Notes: generated by a model not told the origin, from the sequence alone. DNA of 64,000 nt from Acinetobacter sp. CFCC 10889 (GCF_003268395.1 NZ_LQXQ01000001.1:1-64000), one strand, 5' to 3'. Shown: positions 32,299 through 41,996, counted from the first letter of the stretch. Numbers and translations: made by a program.

Positions 32299-33600
32299 TT
32301 AAGCGACTAAGCTATTTAAGGATTTTTTCTCAACTTCATCTTGCAACAAAGCACCTAAGCTTACTGGATCAACTGGCGACCCTGCACGGCGTATCGCTGC
32401 TTTAATGATTTGCCAATTAATACCATCTTCATCATGAAAAATAATGCATGGGACCATGCGTTCTTTACGTGTTTCAGCTAAAGCTATACGTTCATGGCCA
32501 TGTACCATGTAATATTGATTCATACGCTCATATACAACAATTGGATCTTCACGACTGATCTTGGCTTCTTTTAAGTCTGGTGCATTTTCAGTGATGATTT
32601 TAGATACTGGCACAAACTCATACACACCATCAGCAGACCATGCATCATAGAATGCACCCGTTGAATAATCAGTTTCATGCTTCAAATCTTCTAAAAATTG
32701 AAGCAATCCCTCATAAGAATATTCAACAATTTGCCCCATGCCTGACCACTGCTCATCATAATGTTCTCGATAAACTTGTGCTGCAACAATACGGGACGGC
32801 GCACCAATAATGACTTTATGTTCATCAAAATTACCGTTCTCATCATTCTGAAAAATGACAAAATATGTACCGATGTATGCGGGACTAATACCTGGTAAAA
32901 CAAATACGTCTACTTCGTCACCGTCTGCGCCTTTTGTGCCTTCAATGTAGCCATAATGTGCTGTCATTTCTGTTTGCCATTCCACACCGCTTGACGATGT
33001 ACCAGAACGCACCGACCCGATAGGATTTTCAATTGCAATGTTTAAGCCATTGATCTTGATTTTGCCTGTCTGATAGTTATTGTCGATTAAGTCTTGTTGG
33101 CTTGGATCTGCGGTACTGATTGCACTTGTATCCGCCGTTTGTGCCAAAACATCGTTAATCTCAATACTTTCAATATGCTCTGGATCTAACAAATCGGATA
33201 ATTCATGCGACATTTTCAGGAAATCATTTTTTTCATCTGTAGTCATCGAGTCGAAAAATGATTCACTGTTTAATTTATCACTTACCACTTCAGCGGCTTG
33301 TAATAAAATACTTGGCACAGTCAAATTTCTATCTAAGATCTGTTTTGTACTTGCAATTGCACCGCCCAACGTATCAAGCGTGATTTCATTAGAGTTTACA
33401 ATCGCTTCAAACGGCGATAAATCAACGCTTGGGGCTTCGGTGGTCTGCTGACTACCCGAACCCATTAATAACGCTGTAATCTCAGTTAATCGCTTAGAAA
33501 GCTTAATTTTCTCTAAAGCTTTAGGCGAACCATTGAGCAAAGTATCAACAATGCTTGTGCTTTCCTTAGAAAGCTTAATTTTCTCAAGTGGCTTCAACAT
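32299..33600 (-). CDS. Inorganic pyrophosphatase-like and ParB-like two-domain phage protein
   Basis: A 433-aa protein. Two repeats of 'LEKIKLSK' stand at the N-terminus. Near residues 185-245, 'ENPIGSVRSGTSSSGVEW ... HYGYIEGTKGADGDEVDVFVLPG' is the pyrophosphatase-like domain seen in phage antirestriction-type proteins. Near 355-395, 'DPIVVYERMNQYYMVHGHERIALA' is a ParB/Srx-like nuclease motif (H-G-H-x-R). It sits between the 851-aa and the DarB-like genes. I infer it is part of a Dar-like injected complex; the enzymatic activity of either domain is not shown. Confidence 0.6.
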   Translation of the reverse strand: MLKPLEKIKLSKESTSIVDTLLNGSPKALEKIKLSKRLTEITALLMGSGSQQTTEAPSVDLSPFEAIVNSNEITLDTLGGAIASTKQILDRNLTVPSILLQAAEVVSDKLNSESFFDSMTTDEKNDFLKMSHELSDLLDPEHIESIEINDVLAQTADTSAISTADPSQQDLIDNNYQTGKIKINGLNIAIENPIGSVRSGTSSSGVEWQTEMTAHYGYIEGTKGADGDEVDVFVLPGISPAYIGTYFVIFQNDENGNFDEHKVIIGAPSRIVAAQVYREHYDEQWSGMGQIVEYSYEGLLQFLEDLKHETDYSTGAFYDAWSADGVYEFVPVSKIITENAPDLKEAKISREDPIVVYERMNQYYMVHGHERIALAETRKERMVPCIIFHDEDGINWQIIKAAIRRAGSPVDPVSLGALLQDEVEKKSLNSLVA

Positions 33601-33603
33601 GGC

Positions 33604-36159
33604 TTACCCCGCACGTTTTGCATTTTCAATTGCAAATGCTGCATAGGCATCTGCCGCTTGTTCAAATAAAGGCTCAAGCTCTGGTGGTAAATTCTCGCCG
33701 ATTTGCTCTAAACGATCCCCTACATCCTGACCAGATAAATCAATTGAACCTTGAATCACTTGATTTAAGTATGTTTCATCGGGTGATTGTTCTGGTGCGG
33801 CTGCGGTTTCAGGTTGTGCTGTTGTGTCTGGTGTTACTTCTTCAGGCTGTTGTTCTGGTACTGCGGTTTCAGGTTTCCACGCACCCAATTCAATTAAAGC
33901 ATTTTCAAATGATCCGTAAATTTGATTAGATGCTTTGATCATGCGTTCCAGTGAGCGATATGTTTTATTATTTTGAAATGGGTAATAACTATCTCCATTA
34001 ACAAACTTAAAGCGCATAATTGCACCAACTTTGGTTGGTTGAGGACGAAAACCTTTTTTCATCCAATCTAAAATCAAATATTTATCATCTTTTAATGCAT
34101 TCCAAATACTCACAATTTCAAGCTTAATATCGTTTAGGGTTTCTTGCTGCTTGGCTTTTACGCGTTCAATTTCAGCTTGTTTTTGCTGTTCAGTAAATGC
34201 TTGCTGTTGTTCTGCTGTAAAATGCTCAAGTGCGTATTGCTCTAAAGCTTCTTGCGATGCTTTTTTGCCTTTTGAACCTAAAACCACTTTACCATTTGTG
34301 TGAATCGCAAATAATTGGCGTGACATGGTATTTCCAGTATTAATTAATGAACTGGTTACATCCGCAAATTCAGCAATTGATTGGTCTGCACCTAAAAATT
34401 TAAGACTTGTGTTTGCTACAAACTTAAAAGCATCTGCTGTATTCCAGTCAATACCATTTTTTTCAATGTGTTTTTGAATAAAATCCATACCTTGTTTAAA
34501 CTTTTCTTGATCTAATTCAGGCGGGATTTTGTTTTCCCAATCATTGATTAAGTCTTGTTCTGGTTCTTCAGATGACGTACCCTCTGGCTCTGTTACATCA
34601 TTTAAATTTAACTCTACAAGTTTCTGAAAATCACCAAATTTAATACCCTTTGGCAAATCAAATTTAATGTAAGCCATTGCATTTTTGATTAACTCTGCTT
34701 TACCTCGACTATCTTCATCAGCGTAATATTTCATTTCAGCATCTTTTGCGACTTCCGCCGCCATTACTTCAATATCATACTGATCATTAATTCGAGAAGT
34801 TGTATTCTTTGATAGTTCAGACTTAACAAAATCAATGGTTTCATCTTCGCTTTCGGATACAAAGACTTGTTTGTTATCTACTGCAACAACTGCTTTTTCC
34901 CCTGTCCAGTCTAAGCTGACAGCGATATTTTCTTTAGAAAGTCCATTTAAGCCATTTTCTGCCGTAAATCCTAAAGATTTCAGCTTTTCCATTAATGTCT
35001 GCATTTTTGTATCTGGCGTTACATCGGCATTATTATTCTGCTGTTTTTCAGCCATAAATGCATCAATTTTTGCCTGCTCATCAGCGATTTGCTGATCCAT
35101 ATCAAGCAATGTTTGTTTCTTCTGATCCACAAGGGTTTGTGCTTCTTGTAATTCACGATCAATACGCAAACGCTCGCCTGCTGCACGCTGAAAGCGACCA
35201 TGATTTTTAACTAAAAGCTGCATCATACGTTTTGCAATCAGTGTATAGCGTGTTGATTCTTTGGCTTTCGGTTGTAAAGCTGCTGTTACATCACGTTTAT
35301 TTAACATCCATTTCCATGAAGTCAAAACATCGGACGGCGTAAGTTTAGCGGGTGTGCTGTCTGGATTATTGAATAATACAGTGACGGTCTGCGTATCATT
35401 CATTTCAAAAATTACACCAACATTGACCACGCCATTTTTTTTGAATGGCGCAATAGGCGTAACATTTGCAACATTAAATTCCTGATCACCTTGTTTTTGT
35501 AAAGCATCGCCCAGTTTTTTAATAACTCGATCAAATTGCTTATATTCAAGCATCATGGCATCAGCCAACATACCTTCTGTGCCGTCAAGCAAAATTGCAA
35601 TAAGGTCCTGTGGCGTAACATGCTCTAAAAGTTCTGCTTGATCATCATGACGAACCATATCAAGTAGAAATTCACCAACACGCCCGTTATGCGATGTGAT
35701 TTGATCTTCATCCCATAACGGCGTTATTTTTGTGACTCGATGATTAAAGTGGTTTGCATCATCTAAAAGTAAAAAATCTGTATTACTTGGCGTTAATTTT
35801 TCATCTAAAAAACGCTGTAAACCGCCGTCCGTTAATACATGGCTACTATGGACTACACTATCCGCTAAAATTGGTTGAAAATAACGTTCAATTAATTCAT
35901 TTTGTTGATTTTCACTGACTGCACCACGGACAGCAACATGATTTAAAAACATACCGTTTTCATCAACTAAATTAACGATATTCCAATGGTCTTGTTCAAC
36001 TGCACCATCACACAAAATTGCGGGAATATTACGACTTTGACCCTGTAACTCTCCAATATTTGCAATACAACGGTCTTGTGTAACCGTGCCATTGGCAAAC
36101 TGTATTGAACGGGTTGTCCCTGTTTCGTGCTGTACCTTAAAAACATCGTGCTTAGCCAT
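33604..36159 (-). CDS. Large late protein of unknown function (851 aa), candidate Dar-complex partner
   Basis: An 851-aa protein. Residues about 325-375 form a coiled coil ('DRELQEAQTLVDQKKQTLLDMDQQIADEQ'). An Asp/Glu-rich middle is followed by helical segments and a basic patch ('WMKKGFRPQPTKVGAIMRF'). A Pro/Gln/Glu-rich linker precedes the C-terminus. No recognised enzymatic motif. It starts with a late leader element and is followed by the pyrophosphatase/ParB-like gene 3 nt later. A P1 DarA/Ddr-type role is possible from context. Confidence 0.5.
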   Translation of the reverse strand: MAKHDVFKVQHETGTTRSIQFANGTVTQDRCIANIGELQGQSRNIPAILCDGAVEQDHWNIVNLVDENGMFLNHVAVRGAVSENQQNELIERYFQPILADSVVHSSHVLTDGGLQRFLDEKLTPSNTDFLLLDDANHFNHRVTKITPLWDEDQITSHNGRVGEFLLDMVRHDDQAELLEHVTPQDLIAILLDGTEGMLADAMMLEYKQFDRVIKKLGDALQKQGDQEFNVANVTPIAPFKKNGVVNVGVIFEMNDTQTVTVLFNNPDSTPAKLTPSDVLTSWKWMLNKRDVTAALQPKAKESTRYTLIAKRMMQLLVKNHGRFQRAAGERLRIDRELQEAQTLVDQKKQTLLDMDQQIADEQAKIDAFMAEKQQNNNADVTPDTKMQTLMEKLKSLGFTAENGLNGLSKENIAVSLDWTGEKAVVAVDNKQVFVSESEDETIDFVKSELSKNTTSRINDQYDIEVMAAEVAKDAEMKYYADEDSRGKAELIKNAMAYIKFDLPKGIKFGDFQKLVELNLNDVTEPEGTSSEEPEQDLINDWENKIPPELDQEKFKQGMDFIQKHIEKNGIDWNTADAFKFVANTSLKFLGADQSIAEFADVTSSLINTGNTMSRQLFAIHTNGKVVLGSKGKKASQEALEQYALEHFTAEQQQAFTEQQKQAEIERVKAKQQETLNDIKLEIVSIWNALKDDKYLILDWMKKGFRPQPTKVGAIMRFKFVNGDSYYPFQNNKTYRSLERMIKASNQIYGSFENALIELGAWKPETAVPEQQPEEVTPDTTAQPETAAAPEQSPDETYLNQVIQGSIDLSGQDVGDRLEQIGENLPPELEPLFEQAADAYAAFAIENAKRAG

Positions 36160-36234
36160 CGTATGTAGCCCATTTTTTCAAAGAATGGACTTATCATTGA
36201 CTAAATTTATTTTATTAATTTTTTGATATTCCTA
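36160..36234 (-). promoter_or_regulatory. Late leader element for 33604-36159
   Basis: TAGGAATA at 36227-36234, 68 nt before the ATG, then TCAAAAAAT. A weak hairpin CCATT / AATGG lies between about 36169 and 36189. Confidence 0.6.
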
Positions 36235-36945
36235 CTTCCACTGATACGGCTTCAAAACCTTAAAGCTAATCGGTACATCTAAGATCTCAAAACTCTTTGA
36301 AGTCAAACCATCCAAACTTGCTTGTGTGGGTGCAACAATAAAATTCCGTTCTGCTGCGGTACTTTGAAAACCAAATTTTTTAGAAAATAAACCTATAGTG
36401 ATTTCCATTGCATAATCGGCAGGCGGGTTAATTGTCCCATCATCATTTACCATTGCCTGACGTATCACCATTAAGCTATTGATAATTCTATTGTCATTGG
36501 TTTCTAAAATAGTCATTTGAATATCGGGTTCACGTATTCCTGTGAATACATTACTGTAATATGCACCGACTTTATTTTCTTCAAACTCAGCATCAATTAA
36601 TGGCAAACTTGTTTCAGTCACCAAAAATCCCGCCAAATCATCTGTAAAAAGCGGTAATCCAATTAAGTTATCATTACACGGCGCAAATTTGACCCAGTAG
36701 TGAGCTTTTAAGTAGTGTCCAAGTGAATATAGTTCTTTGTAACGCAACATCGCTTCAGCATTAGAGAACCCTGCCCATTGCTGCATTTGGACTTGCTCTG
36801 TGGTCTGTGAGCTAAGATCTTCAGCTTGTTGGTTTAAAACAGCTTCTTCAACGGTTTGCCCTTTCTTATTTAGCCCGCCACCGCCGTTTTTTCCTAATTG
36901 TCCACTTCTTTGAGGGCGTTTTTTGATTGTTGTTGAATATGCCAT
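36232..36945 (-). CDS. Hypothetical late protein after the portal
   Basis: A 237-aa protein. The N-terminus is basic and Gly-rich ('TIKKRPQRSGQLGKNGGGGLNKKG'), the rest alpha/beta with 'RELYSLGHYLKAHYWVKF'-type helical stretch and 'DIQMTILETNDNRIINSLMVIRQAMV', which looks like a tail tube-type beta sandwich. It directly follows the portal gene, overlapping by 1 nt. In P1-like phages the gene after the portal is a structural protein. Its stop overlaps the next late element. Confidence 0.45.
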   Translation of the reverse strand: MAYSTTIKKRPQRSGQLGKNGGGGLNKKGQTVEEAVLNQQAEDLSSQTTEQVQMQQWAGFSNAEAMLRYKELYSLGHYLKAHYWVKFAPCNDNLIGLPLFTDDLAGFLVTETSLPLIDAEFEENKVGAYYSNVFTGIREPDIQMTILETNDNRIINSLMVIRQAMVNDDGTINPPADYAMEITIGLFSKKFGFQSTAAERNFIVAPTQASLDGLTSKSFEILDVPISFKVLKPYQWK

Positions 36946-38552
36946 TACTCATCATCCTCGCCTAAAGGTTCATCATCATCTGCATTTGGATCTATTGTGG
37001 TCGGCAATCCATTTTCAGCATTTTGTGCGGCTTTTTCCTCTGCGATCGACTGCTTTAATCCACTGCCGATCGTTTCTGCTTGATCATCATCCAAGCCTAA
37101 AAATTCAGTCAGTAAAATTCTATTTGATTGATCATCAAGCTTTAATTCTTTTAGTGCCATTAAACTTTGTGTTGTCAGAATGAGTGTATTAGAACGTGTG
37201 TTTTTATTGTCTAGTGCTTCGGTCGCTGCGGCACTAATGTCGCTATAAAACTCAATTTTAAAAGGCAAATCCGCACGATTAAATAATTTCCCTGTTTTAT
37301 ACGCAAAATGTAGCAAAATAAGGTCGATTAAAGGTTCTGTAATCGCTTGACGAATTAAAGCTGCACGCTGCATGACTTGTGCTGACGTATGAAAAGCTGC
37401 ACCATCACCAAGCCCGCCCGCCAACGTATCCGCCCACCCAACAAGCGAAATATCAAGCCCCAGTGAACCCATTGCACGGCGCATGTGTGTCATCACAAGT
37501 TCCATGCTTAACGGTGCTGTACGTTGTGCAATATCACCTAGCGGGTTCATAACTTGTTTGTCGCCCCACTGCGGCAACACAACAACATTTGTTCCCCAAA
37601 TAGGATCACCACCTTTTAAAGCATCTTTGGTCTTTTCGTGATGTTTTAAAAAGGATTTAATTAAACTTTCTTTGTAAATTTTACGATTTTCAGGTGGCAT
37701 GTTTGACACATCAATTGTCATAAACATGCTTTTCACACTGTCTGCAATTTGTTGGCTATTTAATGCAGCAAACATTAGTTGCATTTGCTCAAATGCACCC
37801 TCAACGTTTTGCAGAAATGATCCGCCCACTGGACTAGGTACAATTGGCACCTGGTCAATTTCATTGGTCTGTAACATCCGACCATGTAATACCTGATTTA
37901 AGCTGTACTGCGGGACTGGTACGATACGTTGCATTTTCATTCGTACCATTTGCGCCGTTGTGAGCTTGGTAATTCCTTTATTTTCAAACTCATTTTGTTC
38001 TAAAAGGTGAAAGCCTACGGTTTTTCCTGCACGTTCATAAGCTTGAATATAGGGTGATTCCACATGCTCATCACAAATGACATGCGTTATCCCAAATCCA
38101 TGCGTTCCGTAAATACGGGCGTATGAATCGCCGTATGTGATGCCATTTCGAGCCAAAGCAAAAATAAAATTGTTAATTAAATTCTGTAAATACTTACTTT
38201 CTTTTTCAACGAGTCGGCGTAACTCTTTTGCCCGTAAACCATCATTACGCAAATGATCAGCAGCTTTAATAAATACCACTTCGCCGCGTGTTTCATGTCC
38301 ACCCAATGCAGCAGTGACAAGCAAATTTAATGCAGCATCAATGGTTGGATCTTGTTGCATACGTTTATATGCTGTGTAAATCGTCTTTCGATCACGGCGT
38401 TGTAGGTCTTTGTGATAGTACGTGCCTAGTGAATATGGTGCAAAATTCTCATAGCTCTGGTTAATTTCGGACATTTTAGGCTGAGCATTGATTTTCTGTT
38501 CAATTCTCCCTTCCGCAAAAATTCCGCTTAAAATCTTACCAACACGACTCAT
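36945..38552 (-). CDS. Phage portal protein
   Basis: A 535-aa protein. The order 'RRDRKTIYTAYKRMQQDPTIDAALNLLVTAALGG', 'IYGTHGFGITHVICDEHVESPYIQAYERAG', 'GGSFLQNVEGAFEQMQLMFAALNSQQIADSVKSMFMTIDVSNMPPENRKIYKESLIKSFLKHHEKTK' is that of a portal: helical wing, stem, and clip. The C-terminus is highly acidic. The protein forms the dodecameric ring at the DNA-entry vertex. A P1 pro-like portal is the closest guess. A late leader element precedes it. Confidence 0.7.
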   Translation of the reverse strand: MSRVGKILSGIFAEGRIEQKINAQPKMSEINQSYENFAPYSLGTYYHKDLQRRDRKTIYTAYKRMQQDPTIDAALNLLVTAALGGHETRGEVVFIKAADHLRNDGLRAKELRRLVEKESKYLQNLINNFIFALARNGITYGDSYARIYGTHGFGITHVICDEHVESPYIQAYERAGKTVGFHLLEQNEFENKGITKLTTAQMVRMKMQRIVPVPQYSLNQVLHGRMLQTNEIDQVPIVPSPVGGSFLQNVEGAFEQMQLMFAALNSQQIADSVKSMFMTIDVSNMPPENRKIYKESLIKSFLKHHEKTKDALKGGDPIWGTNVVVLPQWGDKQVMNPLGDIAQRTAPLSMELVMTHMRRAMGSLGLDISLVGWADTLAGGLGDGAAFHTSAQVMQRAALIRQAITEPLIDLILLHFAYKTGKLFNRADLPFKIEFYSDISAAATEALDNKNTRSNTLILTTQSLMALKELKLDDQSNRILLTEFLGLDDDQAETIGSGLKQSIAEEKAAQNAENGLPTTIDPNADDDEPLGEDDE

Positions 38553-38627
38553 TTTTTAGCCTGAATGCATAGTTATAACTACATTCATTTTTCAGCTTTG
38601 AAAAAATACGGTTTCTTGATATTCCTA
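38553..38627 (-). promoter_or_regulatory. Late leader element for the portal gene
   Basis: TAGGAATA at 38620-38627, 68 nt before the ATG, then TCAAGAAACCG. An inverted repeat TGAATG...ATTCA (38562-38587) encloses the palindrome AGTTATAACT. Confidence 0.75.
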
Positions 38628-38640
38628 AATTACAGACACA

Positions 38641-38662
38641 AAAAAGCCCCTAAAATGGGGCT
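38641..38662. terminator. Terminator after the spike gene
   Basis: AGCCCCTAAAATGGGGCT with an A run on the left (T run on the minus strand). Confidence 0.75.
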
Positions 38663-38675
38663 GATTTATGTTTTA

Positions 38676-38691
38676 ATCATATAATCATATA
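38676..38691. repeat. 8-bp repeat array F (ATCATATA, 2 units)
   Basis: Two units then AGTGATTTA, overlapping the end of the spike gene and upstream of the portal's late element. Confidence 0.75.
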
Positions 38692-38697
38692 AGTGAT

Positions 38698-39312
38698 TTA
38701 AACAGGTGGGCTTGTATTGCCATGTGCGCCTACGTGATAGTGTACGCTGTACGGTGTGCCATTGATTACTGCACCCTGCGGGAAATATGCCGCTGCTGCA
38801 AAATTACTTGTACCTGATACACCTAAACCACCAGAAATCGTCTGACTGCCATTTAAGGTGTATTTACCAACCTGTAGCGTATCGCCTTGATGTGTCATAT
38901 CCCCAGTGTGCTTATAATTCCCCTCATGTGTCACATTGCCTTTTAAAATAATGTCTGGGGCTTCAATCAGTACCTTTTTAGCGAATAAATCAATATTATT
39001 CTTTGCGTAAAGTTCAATGTTTTCTTGCCGAATACGGCGATGCCCGACTGTTGCACCCGTACCATGTGAACGATAAGCCCAAATTACAGGGCTATAAGGG
39101 TCGCCTTGATCAAAGAATACATAGCAATCTGCACCCGTTAAGATTTCACGCTCTGTATCTAAGTCATCATCACCAACGGGATAAGCAAAAGTAGCGGTAA
39201 TGCCACCCTCAATCCCTTTGGTCACTGGTTCTACGCTCACCTTTGCTGTGCGCTCTGCTGCACTATAAGACAGTATTTTTGCGGGATAAAATCCATGATA
39301 TTGATTATTCAT
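38698..39312 (-). CDS. Baseplate spike protein (gpV/gp45-like)
   Basis: About 204 aa from the ATG at 39312, overlapping the upstream stop (ATGA) with GAGAAG upstream. An OB-like N-terminal part with 'DDDLDTEREILTGADCYVFFDQGDPYSPVIWAYRSHG' leads to a long beta-helical region of repeating 'HEGNYKHTGDMTHQGDTL' type. The end 'YSVHYHVGAHGNTSPP' is the H-x-H iron/zinc tip of P2 gpV and Mu gp45 spikes. It is a membrane-piercing spike under the baseplate hub. Good match by motif. Confidence 0.8.
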   Translation of the reverse strand: MNNQYHGFYPAKILSYSAAERTAKVSVEPVTKGIEGGITATFAYPVGDDDLDTEREILTGADCYVFFDQGDPYSPVIWAYRSHGTGATVGHRRIRQENIELYAKNNIDLFAKKVLIEAPDIILKGNVTHEGNYKHTGDMTHQGDTLQVGKYTLNGSQTISGGLGVSGTSNFAAAAYFPQGAVINGTPYSVHYHVGAHGNTSPPV

Positions 39313-40208
39313 AGCTTCTCTACCTGTGCAATCCAAAGCTTAGTCGCCGTGACTTTTGCACCACCTAAAGCCCCAGTATCAATACGGTGTGCAGCGGTTA
39401 AAACATAATAACGAGTGCTGTCTACTTCGATTAAATCTCCTGCCATTAGCTCTGTACTTAATGCACGTTGTATCACGCCTTTACATACCAAAGCAGTGGA
39501 TAAGTTCCTTAAACGGCGTGCGTCCAAATTAGGGTAATAACTTGCTATTTTCCCTGCTGATATTTCACCTTCGACCGTTGATCCATCTTTATTGATCGTG
39601 ATGTAGCTCGGTACTTCATGTAAAAGCCCTGTGCTATTGTTTTTCCAACTAACAGATGTTGCATCGAGCTTTATTTTCGGCTCAGTGCTTTGCATTAGTG
39701 CTGATAAACGGCGTACTGTGATTTTTCCCTCACTGTCTGAATTAATCACAGCGGCTTCTTCAGCGCATTTACGGGCGATTTCATACGTTGGCGTTTGTCC
39801 AAATGGGCAGAAATACCGCATCAATGGCACATCTTCAGCAATCAATAACTTTGTACCACTTGCTTTTAATGCTGCGCCAATACTAGTATTTTCAAGTGCA
39901 ATTGCCTTAGCCAATGGCTTAATAAGTTGCTCACAGCCATTCAAAACAGCAATAAACGCACCGATCACTACACGCTTTCCATCACGTACAATCCCAGTGC
40001 GTTGAATATTTGCTTTGATGATTTTCATCTCAATGTAAGTTTCACCAATAAATACGATTTCACTTTCTTTTAAATGTGGCTCTATCTCCGCATTTAAGAG
40101 AACTTGAAATTCAAGCGTCAAGGGGACTGGAACGCTATCAGACCGTAAAACAGCACTAACCAACACATTAAACGGCAGTACAACACCATCTTTTAAGACA
40201 ATACGCAT
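39309..40208 (-). CDS. Baseplate hub-like protein
   Basis: A 299-aa protein between the spike and baseplate genes. The C-terminal part 'LMAGDLIEVDSTRYYVLTAAHRIDTGALGGAKVTATKLWIAQ' is like the hub (P2 gpD/T4 gp27-type) domain with 'V-L-x-A-x-H-R', and the middle has 'NLDARRLRNLSTALVCKGVI'. It probably forms the central trimeric hub. Tail completion function by context. Confidence 0.5.
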   Translation of the reverse strand: MRIVLKDGVVLPFNVLVSAVLRSDSVPVPLTLEFQVLLNAEIEPHLKESEIVFIGETYIEMKIIKANIQRTGIVRDGKRVVIGAFIAVLNGCEQLIKPLAKAIALENTSIGAALKASGTKLLIAEDVPLMRYFCPFGQTPTYEIARKCAEEAAVINSDSEGKITVRRLSALMQSTEPKIKLDATSVSWKNNSTGLLHEVPSYITINKDGSTVEGEISAGKIASYYPNLDARRLRNLSTALVCKGVIQRALSTELMAGDLIEVDSTRYYVLTAAHRIDTGALGGAKVTATKLWIAQVEKL

Positions 40209-40219
40209 AATGCCCTCTG

Positions 40220-40663
40220 TTACGGCTTCACATAGTCAAAATCAATGGTAAAAACAGGCTCAACAAAGGCATCTTTTTTAACGTCTAATTGTGCTGCTTC
40301 ATAGTTTTGACGCGCCGTGATTGAATCCAAACCAAAACGTTCACCACCCAATGAACCCGATGCTTCCATGCGTTGAGCGTGCATATAATCACAATGATGA
40401 CGAATCATTTGTGAAATGATGCCCCATTCACCAATACTGATCACAGTATCTTTATCTATTTTCTGATCCGCTTTGCGTTGTTCTTGTGTATAAGCCCATC
40501 CCGCATAAAATTTATAATCATTAATTAAAATGGTTTCTAAATCTTCTTGTACCAGGCTATATCCCATTGTTTGATATTCGTCTAACAAATCAGCAGCAAG
40601 GGCATGAATTTCCCCCGCTTTGCTGATCTGAAGCGTATCACCGACATGCAGCAATAGCGTCAT
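40220..40663 (-). CDS. Hypothetical baseplate-region protein
   Basis: A 147-aa acidic protein. It begins 'MTLLLHVGDTLQISKAGEIHALAADLLDEY' and has Trp/Tyr/Glu-rich 'WAYTQEQRKADQKIDKDTVISIGEWG'. No recognised family. It sits between the tube-like protein and the hub in the same operon. Confidence 0.5.
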   Translation of the reverse strand: MTLLLHVGDTLQISKAGEIHALAADLLDEYQTMGYSLVQEDLETILINDYKFYAGWAYTQEQRKADQKIDKDTVISIGEWGIISQMIRHHCDYMHAQRMEASGSLGGERFGLDSITARQNYEAAQLDVKKDAFVEPVFTIDFDYVKP

Positions 40664-41286
40664 TAGAATAGATCTCCAAGCGCACGAACAATATTGTTCC
40701 CTGCACGAACTATATTTAATGTCTGATTGGCTTTATTTAGGAATTGATCAACAACATTACTTGCACCTGTAATCTGATTTACAACACCACTTGTACCTAG
40801 TTTGGTATTTAAGCCGAAATACATATAACTCATTGGTGCGGATACTTTTAACAGTGTGCTACGACCTTCAGCATCAAATTCAGACGGTTCAAAAGTAATG
40901 GCACAATCATGTAACTGGTATGCTTGCATCCAACGATCAGGACGACCATCATAAACCGTACAGTCTGTTACCCCTCCATGTGCCATAAGTAGCTCCATGA
41001 AGCCCTGTGCTTGACCGAAATCAGTTTCAATAAACTGTAAATTACCTGTATGACTGGTTTTCGGCACGCCTGTTGTCGTTGCTTGCAAGCCACCTGCATA
41101 GGCAAATTCTACAGGTTCGGTATAGGTCGTTACTGGGCGTGGAAAATTGGTAATTAATAAGGCTAAGTGTGGTGCAATATCGGGAACAATCATCCCTGTA
41201 CATGCCAACATGGGCGCACCTAAGCTTTTGGCTGTGGTGTAATCAAGCCCATAATCCATCAATGTTTGCTGAAAATTCGCTCTCAT
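40663..41286 (-). CDS. Tail tube-like baseplate protein
   Basis: A 207-aa protein. 'TSHTGNLQFIETDFGQAQGFMELLMAHGG' and 'HDCAITFEPSEFDAEGRSTLLKVSAPMSYMYF' resemble tail tube-type folds (beta sandwich, one long helix, end strand), as in tube-initiator proteins of contractile tails. The start codon lies in a perfect 14-bp hairpin arm. Recognition by fold pattern only. Confidence 0.5.
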   Translation of the reverse strand: MRANFQQTLMDYGLDYTTAKSLGAPMLACTGMIVPDIAPHLALLITNFPRPVTTYTEPVEFAYAGGLQATTTGVPKTSHTGNLQFIETDFGQAQGFMELLMAHGGVTDCTVYDGRPDRWMQAYQLHDCAITFEPSEFDAEGRSTLLKVSAPMSYMYFGLNTKLGTSGVVNQITGASNVVDQFLNKANQTLNIVRAGNNIVRALGDLF

Positions 41287-41357
41287 GACTAAATTCTCTC
41301 GTTAAGAATTTAGTCATGATCATTGAGATAGAAAAACGCCGTTTTTGCATATTCCTA
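41287..41357 (-). promoter_or_regulatory. Late leader element for the tube-like gene
   Basis: TAGGAATA at 41350-41357, 64 nt before the ATG, then TGCAAAAACGGCG. A perfect 14-bp inverted repeat, CATGACTAAATTCT (arms 41284-41297 and 41305-41318), includes the start codon. Confidence 0.85.
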
Positions 41358-41384
41358 AAAAAAGCCCGCTTAATGTGGGCTAAT
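41358..41384 (-). terminator. Terminator just before the late element
   Basis: AGCCCACATTAAGCGGGCT followed by a T run on the minus strand, which runs straight into the AGGAATA motif. Confidence 0.75.
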
Positions 41385-41390
41385 AATTTT

Positions 41391-41996
41391 TTAATAAAAC
41401 CGTGCAACTGAATAAGATTTCATAACAGCCGCCACACCAACATCAAAAGGCTTAATGTTCATGCGTATGCCAACTGTAGCTACTATATTTGCGGGAACTA
41501 AACGCTGTAAAGTTGGTGTTAATTGACGCAATTCATTCACATCAACACCACCGTCAATCAATACAAAAATACGGGATGTTAAAAAATTCTCTGAACTATC
41601 AATTTCAACAACATGTTTGGGGTATTGTTCTCTACGTGTATAACTATGATAGAGTCGCATAATCTCCCATTTATTTGCCCATAACATCGTTAAAATAAAT
41701 TCAAGAAAAGTGAAGCCACGTTTTGAAGCCATGGAACGCCAATTAGCGTAAATGATCCGCATAATTAAATCGCTGTCTTGCGGTCTGCGGATCACAGCTA
41801 AACCGTCTTGCTTGGTGAAGCGTTCAACCACCATAGAACCACCTAAATGCGGCATACCATAGTGATGTATATCATTTAACGTATTATCAAATAATTCATG
41901 AATAATACGGATAAATATTGCTTTTAATACGGCTTCATCACCATCAAAAGCAAAAGTATGTTTGTAATTCGCTAAAACATCTAAATCACTGACCAT
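41391..41996 (-). CDS. Baseplate wedge protein, P2 gpI-like
   Basis: A 201-aa protein overlapping the J-like gene by 16 nt. 'GFTFLEFILTMLWANKWEIMRLYHSY' resembles the Trp-rich helices of tail protein I, and the J-I order is that of P2 and other contractile tails. The C-terminus 'LVPANIVATVGIRMN' is beta-like. Family assignment rests on order and size. Confidence 0.55.
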   Translation of the reverse strand: MVSDLDVLANYKHTFAFDGDEAVLKAIFIRIIHELFDNTLNDIHHYGMPHLGGSMVVERFTKQDGLAVIRRPQDSDLIMRIIYANWRSMASKRGFTFLEFILTMLWANKWEIMRLYHSYTRREQYPKHVVEIDSSENFLTSRIFVLIDGGVDVNELRQLTPTLQRLVPANIVATVGIRMNIKPFDVGVAAVMKSYSVARFY

